A stretch of DNA of 64,000 bases, taken from the NCBI RefSeq assembly GCF_918797505.1, contig NC_092800.1, positions 34,276,263 through 34,340,262 of the forward strand. Direction: 5' to 3'. The position numbers and the translations under genes were made by a program. Under the pieces are notes generated by a model that was given only the letters and a program-made list of their open reading frames with translations, did no database searches and was not told the DNA's origin. Positions 12,064 through 21,699 of this stretch are shown piece after piece (positions within the stretch are counted from its first letter, which is position 1; each line of letters begins with the position of its first letter). The stretch comes from Bemisia tabaci (taxonomy: Eukaryota > Arthropoda > Insecta > Hemiptera > Aleyrodidae).

Positions 12064-12283
12064 TTCACTGGAAAAAACAACACATTGGATCTAGAGTCCA
12101 GACTCTTAAAAACATCACAAGAAAAAGTACTCCTGATTCAATCAGAATCTAGCTTAAATCAAGAACCAAGCCTCTTAATTTAAGCGGATTTCGTTTTGAT
12201 TCGAGCAAAAATCCGATTGAATCAAGAGTATTTTTTCTCGTCAAGAGTCTAGACTCTAGATCCAATGTGTTTTTTTTTTCCAG
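12064..12283. mobile_element. Inverted-repeat element I
   Basis: CACTGGAAAAAACAACACAT and GGATCTAGAGTCCAGACTCT are mirrored by AGAGTCTAGACTCTAGATCC and ATGTG...CCAGTG, so arms of about 40 bp are present. The interior holds further TTGATTC/GAATCAA pairs. It is non-coding. Confidence 0.75.
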
Positions 12284-12289
12284 TGTTCA

Positions 12290-13354
12290 TAGCAACAGTT
12301 GTAGACAGTAAAAGAGAGATCCTCCTCTGACATCTTGGCGGCAGGTGGGAGCTTTTACTCTCAGGGATGCAACACTTTCTTATGGCCAGTTATAAGGCAG
12401 CAACAGTCATCATACCTGCTAGGTTGATGATGAGCTTCGAGTCACATAATGGGCTAAACAAGTTCATCAAACTTCGGTTTGTTTGAAAAACGAAATGATC
12501 GTTGTTGGTCATTCATCTAGTAGTTAAGTCAACAATTGAATGTTGGAATCCCAAAAGAAGAAGCTTCTGCCATCGCCGAGATAACATTGGGGAATCGCTT
12601 TTTGTCTCTGGTTGTAACCGTTAATATTTACGCTTGATTTTTGCAAAAGGGATTGGTGTGATTACGGGCGGAACCGGGAACTGGGGGGAAGGGTTGCTTT
12701 TCATTAAGAGGCATTGGGCTGGAGGGCACAGCAAGACATCCTACCGAAAGATATCTGAAGGGGGAGTCATTCTGACGACTTTAGGGTGGATTCGATGGAC
12801 TTTCGCAATCCAAAGGAGTGTCCGGAGGGCTACCCCGGGGAAAATTTGACAAATTGAGTCGTGTCAAAGGCAACTCCCGCAATGGACTTAACAGTTAACC
12901 TTGTTTGACGGCAATTGCCAATTTTGATGAATTTCTTTACATACTGCGACATTTTTGAAGATTTTTTAAAGGTTTGCCTCCCTGACCTCCCACCCTCCCC
13001 CTATTTCCATGCAAATTTCGCCCCCTCTCAAAACTTTTACCCCTCTTTTCTACGATTTTCCTTGAATAACGCCCGTGTTTAAATATTAATCCAGTTCAAG
13101 GGCAATGGTCGCAGTTTTAAACCTCAGAGGACCGCACGAAGTAGAGCGTTACTAACGTTTAAAAAAAAAATTCAATCACATTTATCATTAGGCACATTCA
13201 TCGCTGCGTGATATCAAAACGCAAATTCGGCCACTCAATCAGCACGCAGCACTCTCCATTCGGAGCCTAAAGTGGCCCATAGCTTCGGAATCTAGAGCGA
13301 TCGGAAAAGTTTATTCACACTCTCAGGCTCGGTAATGAAAAGCAGTGAGCTTCT
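12290..13354. other. No gene recognised
   Basis: A short ORF at 12634-12849 is Gly-rich but has no family signature or nearby splice context. Nothing else is supported. Confidence 0.35.
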
Positions 13355-13925
13355 CTGCCGTGCTAAGGAAGAACGCCGCATGAACATTCGAGAGTTGCCA
13401 AATTTCCTTCAATAAAATATTTATTTTTAAGGAAAATTTTGAATATTTTTCCTTGAAATTTTCAGACGTTTTAGTTCAAATTACAAACAAGATTATCTGC
13501 GAAATTGGTAGGAAAAGATTTAAACATTTTCCTAAAAATTAGTGATTTGCTGGAGGCATTTTTTTTTTTTTAAAATTATTTATTCTCATATCAACTTCTT
13601 TTACAAAAATAAGACATTCTGTTGTAACTTATAAAATAAATAGCAGTTATCAACTATAAAATATATACAATTTTCAAGTCTTTTTTTTTAGCTTGGATGT
13701 CCGGGGACGAACACCGCGGAGCCCATCAGGAACGGTACAGTTCCCGGTCTCCACGGTGCGGTGCCCACCCCCTAGCAGCCGACCTAGTATACACTCATTA
13801 CACAGTGATAGGGGTAAACCCAAACTTTATCAGTGATTATATAAATCTATATACATACATATATAACACGGAGGCAATTTGGCAACGCCTAAAGGCTCAT
13901 ACGGCGTTTTTCCTTAGCACGGTAG
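13355..13925. mobile_element. Family A MITE (copy 3) interrupted by a retroelement
   Basis: The ends CTGCCGTGCTAAGGAAGAAC and TTTTTCCTTAGCACGGTAG are those of family A. The body is broken at about 13560 by an inserted piece that runs to about 13870, after which GAGGCAATTTGGCAACGCC resumes the family A sequence. Confidence 0.8.
13560..13869 (-). mobile_element. Small 3' fragment of a non-LTR retroelement inside family A copy 3
   Basis: T's at 13561-13573 are a poly(A) tail read from the minus strand. GAGGCA occurs on both sides (about 13554-13559 and 13870-13875), consistent with a short target-site duplication. The minus strand holds a short coding remnant (HRTVETGNCTVPDGL...) ahead of an AT-rich 3' UTR. 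Confidence 0.6.
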
Positions 13926-14575
13926 TATCTTCACTTCTTGAGGAATGAGCATTGTCCGAGGATGCGAACTGTCGGGGACGTTGCTCGGTGCATGATTGGT
14001 TTCTCATCGGAGTTGGCAGTTGGCAGTCGCTCGGTGATTTGATGGGAGTCGAGCTGTGCAATAACGGCTTCGGCTGCCTCTGCGGCTTCTGTCACGCACC
14101 AATTACTGGATGGGTATTGCACGCCGGCCGCGCCGCACGCCGCATGCCGCTCTTCGCGAACGCGAACGGCATCGGACGTTGACGTTGACGCTGAGCCAAG
14201 CTCGTCTCATCCTTTCGGTTCCGTCTTTGCTCTTGATCCGATTTGGCTGTCGCATTTCTCGCGGCTCCAGACCTCGTCCGAGACGCAGTGATCCGACGGC
14301 TAGGGATTTTCTGGAAGGTGGTCTGGGAAAAATGACTTGCCACCTTTCTGGAATATCTAGGGATCTAGGGATTTTTTTTGATGAGGTAAAATAAACCCGC
14401 ATTACTTCTTCTTTGTTTGAAGTCTTAAGTCAGGATGCGACAAATTTTCAAGCACATTTGCAAACCATGCAAAAAAGTTCTTGCTGAAAATGGGTTACCT
14501 AATCCCGAAATGCACTCAAAATAATAAATTTTAAAACTTATACCTAGGTTTGGTGTGCACTTTTTATCATTTAAC
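13926..14575. repeat. No gene; repeat R remnant at about 14282-14395
   Basis: CTAGGGATTTT motifs and AGGGATTTTTTTTGATGAGG here match, inverted, the region 21070-21580 (CCTCATCAAAAAAAAATCCC). The GC-rich stretch at 14090-14280 has overlapping ORFs without recognisable domains. Confidence 0.4.
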
Positions 14576-14797
14576 ACGGAAAAAAAAGTGAAGTTGATGA
14601 AACATTCTTTATGTAAAAAAAAGTGCAAGAACTCACAAAATGCTAAATTAGAAATTACCCGCTAAAGCAGTTAGTTTCACATCTTAACATTCCTAAAAGT
14701 AACTAATATAGCGGTTAATTCAGCATTTTGTAAGTTCTCGCATACTTTTTTTACACCCAGGATGTTAAATCAACTTCACTTTTTTTCAGTGAAAAAG
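14576..14797. mobile_element. Inverted-repeat element J
   Basis: CACGGAAAAAAAAGTGAAGT on the left is mirrored by ACTTCACTTTTTTTCAGTG on the right. AAGAACTCACAAAATGCTAA is mirrored by TTCAGCATTTTGTAAGTTCT. It is non-coding, about 222 bp. Confidence 0.7.
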
Positions 14798-14957
14798 TTT
14801 CCTCACGATTTTGCTGACTAAATGCGAGACGATACCTTCAATTCTTCATGGTTATCCATTAAGCGATTGAGAGTCGTATTTTTTTACACAAATATTTCAA
14901 CTCCGGTGCGGACGGTGAAGTATCACACGAAGTTGAAGGCGTTCTCACGAGTCAAGG

Positions 14958-15933
14958 TACGGAACCTTAGGCGCGTCTAGACGCGGCGTCCTGGACGCGG
15001 CGTCCAGACGCCGATAAATCTGTCTAATGATTTTTGCGCGGGGACGGCACCTTAGCGGCGAAGAGACGCTGCGGAAAACGCCGAGCGAGGACGCTCCGAT
15101 CTGTCTCGAACAGATCGGAGCGAAGACGCCGAGAAATTCCGCTCAGTCCGCTGCCTTTCCTACCGATTTTTGAATGTGTTTAGTTCGACAAACCCACGAA
15201 TCGATCACAAAGGCCGTGAATTGATCGACAAAAGCCGCGAATCGATCGAAAATTCCGTGAATCGATCGACAAGAGCCGTGGATCGACCGACCCACCCGTG
15301 AATCAATCGACAAAAGCCGTGGATAGATCGACAAACCTGTGAGTCTATCGACAAACCTGTGAATCGATAGACAAACCTATGAGTCGATCGACAAACCTGC
15401 GAATCGATCGACAAACCTATGAGTCGATCGACAAACCTGTGAGTTGATCGACAAACCCGTGAATCGATCGACAAACCCGTGAATCGATCGAATTACGTCG
15501 ATTGGTTCACGTTTTGGTTTTTCGATCGATTCATGTCGATTGACTAGATACCGGTTTTCCTTTTAATTGTCAATCATTTCTCGTCTATCGATCCACATTT
15601 TTTGTCGATCGAATCGACACCCGTTTTTTGTAATTTGTCCATCGATTGGTGTCGATCGATTCACGTTTTTATTTTTCGGTCGATTTTTGTCGATCGAATC
15701 CACACCCTCCTAAAAAAAAGCGCGTACAGCCATTTTCGCGGCCCAGAGCATACTGTCCGATCAACGAAAATTCGAGAAATTGACGGCGGACAGAGCGGAA
15801 AAAATCCACGGATTCCGCTCCTAAGGTGCCGTGCTCCAAAATGTGAGCGTCTTCTCGCCCTCGACTCGGTAGCAGCATTTTCCGCCGGCGTCCAGGACGC
15901 CGCGCCGCGTCCAGACGCGCCTAAGGTTCCGTA
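14958..15933. mobile_element. 976-bp TIR element K with an internal tandem array
   Basis: TACGGAACCTTAGGCGCGTC at the left is an exact inversion of GACGCGCCTAAGGTTCCGTA at the right, followed by GC-rich mirrored GACGCGGCGTCC blocks. The interior holds a 20-21 bp tandem array (15195-15490). No transposase is encoded. I see no clear target-site duplication. Confidence 0.75.
15195..15490. repeat. 20-21 bp tandem array within element K
   Basis: About 14 units of a GACAAACCTGTGAATCGATC type, most of them 20 bp and some 21 bp, each carry an ATCGAT or close variant. Sequences past 15500 carry related units in the opposite sense (TCGATCGATTCATGTCGATT). ORFs through the array are repetitive artefacts. 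Confidence 0.9.
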
Positions 15934-16360
15934 GCTTGAAAGTTTGCGGGCTCCATGTCGAATTGTAGGCAGTAGACAGTAGAATTGAAACTTTTCTCAG
16001 CTTAATATTTTATCGAACCAATTGAATTGATTTCAATCTCCGATTTGATGCAGAGAACAAATACGTCGATTTTGGTTTCTCTTGTGGGCAGAAAGTTTAA
16101 ATTCACTGATATTAATGTGAAAAAAATATGCTAATTTCACACCATGAGCTGAATTCATAAATCTTCAATGTGTGCGTAAACCTCTAGTACCTCTAGTAAG
16201 GAGGCGCGCATTGTCGTAATCCAATCCTTACTCTGTCCGATGGTTCATTAACGTCATTCATTCATGCTTAATAGACGTGACGTCACGTGACGTGCTGTAA
16301 TGAAACGTCACTGGCCAGAGCCAGCCGAAAAGCTCTGGACAAGACGAGCCCCGCCTAATT
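15934..16360. promoter_or_regulatory. No gene; overlapping CRE and E-box motif at 16278-16290
   Basis: TGACGTCA (16278-16285) overlaps TCACGTGA (16283-16290), a CRE followed by a palindromic E-box. No adjacent transcript is recognised, so function is uncertain. Confidence 0.3.
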
Positions 16361-16614
16361 CCGCCGTGCTGAGAAAAAACGCTGTATGAACCGTATGAGA
16401 GTTGCCAAATTTCCTTCGATAAATTGTTAGTTTTTGAGGAAAATTATGAATATTTTTTCTTGAAACTTTCAGGTATTTTAAATCATTTTTCGAACAAAAT
16501 CGTCCGGAAAATTTGAAGCAAAATAATAAAAAATTCTCCGGTAAATTCGATTTTTATTGAAGGGAATCTGGCAACGCCTGAAGGCTCATACGGCGTTTTT
16601 CCTTAGCACGGTAG
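16361..16614. mobile_element. Family A MITE (copy 4)
   Basis: The ends are CCGCCGTGCTGAGAAAAAAC and TTTTTCCTTAGCACGGTAG, with GAGTTGCCAAATTTCCTTCG and TCTGGCAACGCCTGAAGGCT inside. The flanking 4-mers AATT and AATA are near-identical. Confidence 0.8.
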
Positions 16615-16719
16615 AATAGACGTCCCGCTCGTGACCATCACTCCATCTTCTGATCAGAACTCACGGGTTTTCCGCAATGCTTTCAACAATAATCAGTGCC
16701 GGACGCGCTGCCCGTTGAC

Positions 16720-16872
16720 TATGCTTTGCGATCCATCGATGTTTCCCCATTTGAAGCTGTGGTAAATAATCGATTATTAAGGTGTTCGCTGCGAACACCC
16801 TGTTTATCGATACTTTTCCATAGGTCTAAATGGCCGATCAATCGATGTATCGCAAAGCACGCCTCGCCACTG
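16720..16872 (+). mobile_element. Family G hAT-like MITE (copy 3)
   Basis: The right end is CACGCCTCGCCACTG; the left end is shortened to TATGCTTTGCGATCCATCG. The central palindrome GTGTTCGCTGCGAACAC is intact. An 8-bp duplication CCGTTGAC / TCGTTGAC (7 of 8) flanks it. Confidence 0.75.
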
Positions 16873-18007
16873 TCGTTGACCCTACGAAAGGTCTCCCGCA
16901 CGCGCTCATGATCTGAGTCCATTCTTTCTAATTGGAGGTAGACTTGCAAGCTCGGTTGCAAACCAACTCGACAAAAATTATTTCACTGGAAAAATGTCCT
17001 CTTTGAACACTGAGGTCCTTTTTCCCTCAGACGGTCACGAATACTGATTCTAATATCACTTTCCCCTAATTCGTAAATTCTCACTTTAAATTTGACGGAT
17101 TTTTGATTAAAGGAACTATACCTATGTGCAAAATCATTAAACCAAAAAGAACCATGAAGCACATTACTTTCATGTAAATGTCCCCTCGTTCAATTCTTTC
17201 GCTTTTTATACCTTCTACCCTAAAATATGTATTTTTCCCGAGTTTAGAGGAAACAGACAAGGAGGAAATTATTTCGATACGGACGGATCAGAGGAACGTA
17301 ATATGTATTTTCTTTGGTAAATAGTGACACTCTCTTTAAGTTGTCTGTTTACTTTCCATAATGCTTGCTACTTTTTCTTTATTTTCTAAATTTTTTTATT
17401 AGTTTTTTTTTTTCATAAAATATTTTCATTTTGCTACTTGGAGTTGATTTGATATGGAATGACCCGCCAGTTCTCTTGGAGCATCGAATTTCCGAAAATA
17501 TCATTAATCTGGCGATAGCCGAACAAACAAACCACCATTCCTGACTGAGCTCAGTGATAACGAACCACTCCAATGAGATAGTGAAAAACCAGACACGGTT
17601 TTGATTCATCTCCTTTGCACATGGAAGAGGGGTCACAACGACCTCTTCCATATTTTCAACCGCAATCCGCCCGCGTGGAAAGGTACTTACGTTCGTTTCA
17701 TTTTGTGTATTTATTATTTTATTTATCTCAAGAACCCTCCCAAGATTTTTCACGGCGACAAAATTTTAAGGGGCAATTTTTGTCGAGTTAGGATTTTGAG
17801 ATTTCCCTCATCAGTGTCCTGGAGAACATTAAGGTGCAAGCGGTTGTTTATTTAAGGGACTTCGAGGACGAGGACGAGATCTGCCAGTGAGGGGTTAGTG
17901 AATCGAAGGTATGCTTCTTTGCTACAGACTATCTAAAAGCGACGAAACGCTTTGTTCCGTTTCGTTTCAGTCTTGGCGTGAAGTTTGCAGAGGTCCTAAT
18001 GGTGTAA
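16873..18007. other. No gene recognised
   Basis: The stretch is AT-rich. Two overlapping ORFs near 17379-17855 lie on opposite strands and have no recognisable domain. Confidence 0.35.
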
Positions 18008-18160
18008 GAGGGTAGTATAGGTAATAGACTATAACTAACATCATTTTCTCCCTTACTCTATAGACACCACCCATTTCAACCAACAGGATCGCTCCATTGA
18101 CCCTTTGTCTTCTATGTCTATAGCTTCGTCTATCAATTTCAATAATCAGTCTGCTGGGAG
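18008..18160. mobile_element. Family C MITE, right half only
   Basis: The sequence runs from the internal TAGACTATAACTAAC arm to CTATCAATTTCAATAATCAG, matching the right half of 25090-25364. The left half is missing. Confidence 0.6.
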
Positions 18161-18724
18161 TCTCCGACCAACCAGTGGGCCCGACACGGAGCGGTCGCCC
18201 GTCCGGCGAACTCCCATCGCCATTAGCATCCGCACGGTCGCCTCATCAAACAAAAATAAGTCGTCAATTCGAAACCACTTTGATCGCGGCGATTTTCGCC
18301 CGGTGAAAGTTCCGCCACTTTTTTTCGACTCTGAAACTATAAATCTGATTTAAATTACACGTTCTAGCGTTCGACGGGGGAAGGGGGTGCCCGAGGTTTT
18401 TCGGCGGTCCGCTCTCGGGCACAGCCCCCGTTATACTTGCTCTGAATAAAAACCGCATAATGCCGATTAATATCTCGGGGAGTTAGGTTGCTTTGACTTG
18501 GCGGTAGTGCGCGAGGCCGCGAACTGGCCTTCGCGTCGCGAGTTCGGGTCATTTCACCGACTTCCTCCCGGTCGGTCCCCGGTCCGACCACTTTCTTCCT
18601 CTCAAACGCGTTATTTATTTACGTATCGATCCCAAATGATGCCCGGACACCGTTGTCGGATTGTGTGATAAAATAAGCATGCTAAAGTTGCAAAATGCGC
18701 GGTTCAGATCGCGACGTTGTAAGT
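18161..18724. other. GC-rich stretch, no gene recognised
   Basis: CpG-rich segments (CCGGTCCGACC, GGCCGCGAACTGGCC) and a TCGCGAGTTCGGGTC string resembling a tRNA T-arm are present. No full tRNA fold or ORF can be supported. Confidence 0.35.
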
Positions 18725-18962
18725 TTCTGCTCGTGTTTTCTTTGTGTTTCTTTCTTTTTTCTTCTTTTCTTTATTTCTTTTTTCTGTTCTCCTTTTTTGA
18801 ATCTTTTTTTATGTTTTTTCTTTTCTTTATTTTTTTCCTTTTTTCTTTTATTCTTTTCTTTATTTTTTTCCTTTTTTCTTTTATTCTTTTTTTATTTTTT
18901 CTCTAGTTTTCTTTTTCTTCTTTTTTCTGTTTTTCTTTTTTCTTCTTTTTCCCTTCTTTTAC
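18725..18962. repeat. Polypyrimidine tract
   Basis: Over about 235 bp the plus strand is nearly all T and C (TTTCTTTTTTCTTCTTTTCT-like). ORFs through it read as Phe, Leu and Ser runs and are not genes. Confidence 0.85.
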
Positions 18963-18984
18963 GGGAAAACTAACCAACAATTTC

Positions 18985-19470
18985 TACTACACTTTTCTAC
19001 ACGTTTTGAAGAATTCCTACAGTTTTGTAGGCGCTGTGCGATTCACGCCGACCGCTGCTGGACGCACTGTTTGACGCAATGCGTGAAGTATTAATGCAGT
19101 CTTGTAGGCGCTAATATGTGTTACATGCCGACCGCCGCGCCGAGGACTTCTCCTTTTCATCTCAAGTCCTCGTCATCAGTGCTCTCAGCGCTGCGCCGCT
19201 CTAGGCCAAATTGCGCGTTTGGTTCCTCTCTTAACTCGTCTAATTAAAGGTGCTGTCTCTTGTATCACCGAAAGACGACCAAATTAGAAATTACTATACT
19301 CTCAGGAAATGAGAGAATTTGTCGCCTTTTCTCGTTTGTATTTTTTTTTTTTTTTTCTAAATTCGATTTTTTTTAAATCCTACATTTAAAAAAATTGCAA
19401 AATTTGCCACCCCCTAAATTTGCCGCCATGGCTGTGGCCCATGTGGCCACCCCTTAAATCCGGCCCTGCT
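18985..19470. repeat. Family D repeat (copy 1)
   Basis: The copy contains about one and a half of the 79-bp units (GACGCAATGCGTGAAGTATT, CAGTCTTGTAGGCGCTA), then the shared tail TTTTCATCTCAAGTCCTCGT and onward to AATCCGGCCCTG. It matches 23610-24165 and 40300-40918. Confidence 0.7.
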
Positions 19471-19961
19471 CCCAAGTAGGTTTAAACAAGCAGGAAGCTC
19501 CAACGCATTGGCGTCGGAGAGCGGCTCTGGGGGCAGTAGTTGTAGTCAAGAATGAGGGCCTAGACACATTTTGTCATTGATGTACAATCCGACAACTGTC
19601 GATTCTTGTTTTGTAACTTAGCAGATTTACGTAGCCGGTGTATAAATGTGTATTGGGCTTTGATATGGCGAATACATGGCATTATCACTTGTTGTATACT
19701 TTTAATTTTGAAAGCTCTTTGGAGGTCCGCTTCCTAAAAAATCTCTGGTTGATAAGTCGTTTAGCGAGGCTGCAAAAAATTTGCATTTTTATATCTGAAA
19801 GTGTAGGTATTGGTTTTTTGTATAATTGTTTTTTTGGATTGCTGGAAAAGTAACGCATACTTCTATAATTTAGGACTGAGTCAGGGAAATATAAGGTTCG
19901 TTAAATAGTAAATATTCCTAGTACCGTGTGACACTATTGTTAACGAAAAGTTTTTGCAACT
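19471..19961. other. No gene recognised
   Basis: The stretch is AT-rich. A short ORF at 19638-19853 has no recognisable family. Confidence 0.35.
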
Positions 19962-20197
19962 TGTCAAAGAGGTTGTTGAATGATCTTCGAATAACTTTTG
20001 ATGAGCTAGAGGTAATGGTTCTATCTGCAGCTCGTGGACTTCTGTACGATATTGTCCAGAATCATCTAAATTTTCAAAAAGTGTCCGCTTGTTCGATACC
20101 CAATTTGCTCATTCATGCATACAAGGAGAAGCGCATGAAAGCTTTAGCAGACATTTTGGAGATGAATCAAGAATTAGATGAAGAATTTATGACTTAA
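19962..20197 (+). pseudogene. Mariner-type transposase helix-turn-helix remnant
   Basis: The ORF reads RLLNDLRITFDELEVMVLSA, then GLLYDIVQNHLNFQKVSACS, then IPNLLIHAYKEKRM, ending ...EEFMT and TAA. This is the second DNA-binding helix-turn-helix of mariner transposases (family pattern: R-x-T-x-x-E, G-x-x-x-x-I-x-x-x-L-x-x-x-K-V, W/I-P-x-x-L). The catalytic DDD domain that normally follows is absent and no TIR is found nearby. It is a remnant, or an isolated helix-turn-helix ORF of unknown use. Confidence 0.65.
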
Positions 20198-21069
20198 ATC
20201 ACGGCACCTTAATCACGGGATGACCTTAATTACGGCAACTATTTATTGTCCATGAGATGCAGATGGTTCCATTTCCCTAGCTCATCAAAAGGTATTCGAA
20301 GATCAATTTCATCAGCCACCCGTACGAACCACGTTTCTAGTGACCCGTACTTGCTTCGCACGTATGAAACATACAATCAGAGAAAACAGAATTCATCTTA
20401 CAATAATCAATAATCAGTAGGACATGAATCGTTGCGATGTATAATACGACATTATAATGCGGCATTACTATTGTAATTCATTTTAATGGATTAGGGGCAT
20501 TATAAATCATTATTGCCACGTCGGAATGAAATGTTGTAGACTGAATTGAAAAGCATGTTGGCAAAATTTATTATAAAAATAGTATAACATGTAGGTACAT
20601 AACATAAAGGTAATACAAATTAAATGATTAGAGCGTGTATATTTCATTACATTATAGGTATATTACAATCATTTTTGTCATTGTTGGAAATTTTGATAGT
20701 TTGAAATTTGATAGTTGATAGTTGATAGTTTGAGAGTTGAAAATTTGGTTATTTTATTTAGTTAAGGTGATTCGATAGACGCCATATTTTGTGTCAGAAT
20801 GGCATGCGACATATCCCATCAATTGGTTCCATTTTTTCATTTACTCATCATTTTTCTCCAATTTTAAGTTTCGCAATTCTGTTTTCAGGAGACTAAAGCA
20901 CTCACTTATCAATTTGTATATTTATATTGAGTTAAGGGTAGAGACGTATTCCTCACCGGAATTGAGGAATGGAGTTGTTACAGTAAGTCCGGCATTAGGT
21001 TCCATTTCGACATCAGCGACGATCAACGCTACGATACTGGAAGCCAGTCTTCCGATATTAAATCCCTAG
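20198..21069. other. No gene recognised
   Basis: The stretch is AT-rich and holds a short TTGATAGTTGATAGTT-type tandem near 20695-20740. No supported ORF. Confidence 0.35.
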
Positions 21070-21580
21070 CGGGGAAGAAAAAAAATGCCTAGATTTCGCT
21101 AAAAATCCCTAAATCCCCAGATTTGCTCAAATATACTTAAAAAATCCCTAGATTTTGCAAAAAGCGCCATTTTTAACGAAGAATCATGATGTCATTCGAT
21201 GTAGCGATTTGCAATATTTAAATCTGATTGGCTCGTTTGAATTTTGGCGCTCTCTGAAAGCAGTGCTAATCCAGACCAATAAAATGAAAGAATATTAGTT
21301 GATTTCTTATTATTAACAGGTTGAATGCAGTTGAATGTCAAGTACATCGAAGGACGCAATCGTTTTAATTTCCGGCTTATTTGCGGGGAAAATAGTGTTG
21401 CCAAAAAGGCCTACAAAATATAGATGAAAAAATGTTTTCGATTGTCGAAGCTAGAATTGAGGTTAAAAAGTTGATTTTTGGTAACTTTACCTCATCAAAA
21501 AAAAATCCCTAGATTTCCTGAAAAATCCCTAAATCCCTGGAAATTCCGGAAAATCCCTAAATCTAGGGATAAACCCTTAG
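21070..21580. repeat. Dispersed repeat R with AAATCCCTAGATTT motifs
   Basis: AAATCCCTAGATTT-like motifs recur at both ends (21070-21160 and 21500-21570), partly inverted. The CCTCATCAAAAAAAAATCCC end matches, inverted, 14370-14385. It is probably an old TIR element of about 500 bp. Confidence 0.5.
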
Positions 21581-21664
21581 ACATCGGATGGCTGTTGGAA
21601 GCATTAGAGTCAACATTTGAAACGCTGCTGCAGAATTTGCCGGGAGTATACGGGAGTATTTTTT

Positions 21665-21692
21665 GCGGCTCTAGTGCAAGCACCAGAGCCGC
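21665..21692. repeat. 28-bp hairpin, copy 1
   Basis: GCGGCTCTAGTGC and CACCAGAGCCGC pair around AAG with one bulge. A nearly identical hairpin lies at 22614-22641, and both are followed by TAAAA. Confidence 0.6.
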
Positions 21693-21699
21693 TAAAAGA

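Noticed and set aside
15143..15474. ORFs rich in Ser-Ile-Asp-Ser-Arg and Cys-Arg-Ser repeats
   Set aside because: They are translations of the 20-21 bp tandem array in element K, in several frames at once.
15195..15490. CRISPR-like array of short repeats
   Set aside because: Units are contiguous without unique spacers, and the DNA is eukaryotic.
18105..18353. Open ORF of 82 codons
   Set aside because: It begins inside a family C remnant and has no domain or splice context.
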